Assembly (NCBI GenBank): GCA_964573995.1
Contig: CAZNLH010000011.1
Location: 1 to 64,000, forward strand
Source: CAZNLH01 sp964573995
GTDB lineage: Bacteria; Gemmatimonadota; CAZMKB01; CAZNLH01
DNA: 64,000 nt
Direction: 5' to 3'
Below, piece after piece: positions 63,277 to 64,000 of this stretch; the stretch's first letter is position 1, and the number at the start of each line of letters is the position of its first letter. A model generated the notes under the pieces. That model had not been told where the DNA came from. It was given only the letters and a program-made list of their open reading frames with translations, and did no database searches. The position numbers and the translations under genes were made by a program.

Positions 63277-64000
63277 CTGGCATCGAGACATCGGCGGCGC
63301 GACGGATTATCGAAATAGTCGGTTCATCCGGCCAGCCTCCGGAGTGGGGGCTCCAATACTTCACCGCCGGCCTTGATGACGTCCTCAGGGTACTGAAAGA
63401 TGAATACCTGCGCACGTACATCCGGGATGGAGGCGCCTCGTTCAAGATGGTAATAGGCGCATTCGGCGGAGGAAAGACCCACTGTCTCTATTGTATCAGG
63501 GAACTTGCATGGAGAAACAACTATCTGGTCTCCTATTGTCCACTGGGCCCTGAAGAGTCTCCTTTTTATCAATTGGACAGGATTTACAAGGCCATCGTTG
63601 ACAACTTGATGCTGCCCCTTGGCCCTGAAGGGCTCACCGGGCGAGTAGAGCGGGGAATCGACGTCCTCCTCCGGGAGTATTTCAGGAGGACTCTTGACAC
63701 CGTGGAAGCCAATCCCTCGAAAACGAAATCCCCGATGGAACGATTCGAAGAGACACTGGAAGAGGGCCTCAAGGGTGCAGAAAACATCAACTTTGTCCGC
63801 GCAATTGAGGAGGCCCTAAGGGCGCTGTACGAGGAGAGGAAGACCGACTACCGCAACATCCTGCAATGGCTCTCAGTTAGCGGCTACGACCGCCGCACAC
63901 ACCGGGATTACGGGATACTCGAGCCGATTCGGAGGGGAAACGCCTTCTCAATGATTCGTTCGCTGACACAGTGGATTCAAAATCTCCATTACAACGGGAT
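63273..64000 (+). CDS. P-loop ATPase, DUF2791/BrxD-like (truncated by window end)
   Basis: At least 242 residues, open to the edge of the window. The start is a TTG overlapping the upstream stop (TTGA); no ATG or GTG occurs earlier in the frame and a TAG closes it near 63126. The N-terminus (ETSAARRIIEIVGSSG) and the Walker A GAFGGGKTH (residues 62-70), followed by LAWRNNYLVSYCPLGPEESP, fit the DUF2791 ATP-binding family that includes BrxD of BREX-type phage-defence loci. Walker B lies beyond the edge. In known loci this family is followed by a large helicase. The gene orientation points outward, so partners should lie past 64000. Confidence 0.6.
   Translation, partial: MTGIETSAARRIIEIVGSSGQPPEWGLQYFTAGLDDVLRVLKDEYLRTYIRDGGASFKMVIGAFGGGKTHCLYCIRELAWRNNYLVSYCPLGPEESPFYQLDRIYKAIVDNLMLPLGPEGLTGRVERGIDVLLREYFRRTLDTVEANPSKTKSPMERFEETLEEGLKGAENINFVRAIEEALRALYEERKTDYRNILQWLSVSGYDRRTHRDYGILEPIRRGNAFSMIRSLTQWIQNLHYNG

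Noticed and set aside
62413..63300. Frameshift joining the 287-aa protein and the P-loop protein
   Set aside because: The first frame stays protein-like to its stop, and the second starts cleanly in a TTGA overlap, so two coupled genes explain it better.

Overview
The window looks like a piece of a GC-rich bacterial genome bin from the FCB side of the tree (Bacteroidetes, Gemmatimonadetes and candidate phyla such as Eisenbacteria, Krumholzibacteria or Latescibacteria). The reasons are a secreted protein ending in a FlgD-like / type IX-style C-terminal domain, LVIVD, VCBS and ASPIC repeat proteins, a gingipain-type C25 protease, a complete Bat (aerotolerance) operon and ADP-heptose genes implying a Gram-negative envelope. 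A 100-base run of N (11659-11758) shows this is a scaffolded assembly. The phylum is inferred from gene content only.

Layout. 1-523: remnant of an insertion sequence. 524-11386 (minus strand): a membrane/spermidine-synthase/TPR fusion, an amino-acid permease with two Usp domains, a C25 cysteine protease, a serine acetyltransferase and a subtilisin. 11465-12044: a 72-bp tandem repeat around the scaffold gap. 12045-17240 (plus): a two-gene unit of a subtilase with seven Ca-binding repeats and ASPIC domain, then a 13-repeat LVIVD protein with a C-terminal sorting domain. 17343-22555 (minus): a surface-glycan block of glycosyltransferase, polysaccharide deacetylase, flippase and glycosyltransferase. 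22772-22845: tRNA-Pro(TGG). 23060-24808: a secreted repeat protein.

24871-33313 (minus) is a moxR, DUF58, DUF4381-like, batA, batB, batC, batD, batE operon. It is followed by a small outer-membrane barrel, a glycine-rich lipoprotein and a secreted repeat protein (33468-36980).

37261-61792 (minus) is a 25-gene co-directional housekeeping block, read from the high-coordinate end: thrS, infC, rpmI, rplT, pheS, pheT, zapB-like, zapA, 6S RNA, rny, ymdB, folD, xseA, xseB, ispA, dxs, nadK, recN, pgsA, galT, glgA, rfaE1, rfaE2, rph, rdgB. Many junctions overlap, so most of it is probably translated from a few long transcripts. infC uses an ATT start, and the zapB-like gene may do so too.

61799-64000 turns to the plus strand. 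A GC-rich, strongly inverted-repeat segment is followed by a clear promoter, a 287-aa protein of unknown function, and a translationally coupled P-loop ATPase that resembles the DUF2791/BrxD ATPases of BREX-type defence loci. That gene runs off the window. It is the best candidate here for the edge of an undescribed defence system.

Promoters found by eye share a TTGAC(A/C/T) box, a 17-18 bp spacer and a TA-rich -10 box, so a standard housekeeping sigma factor is likely.
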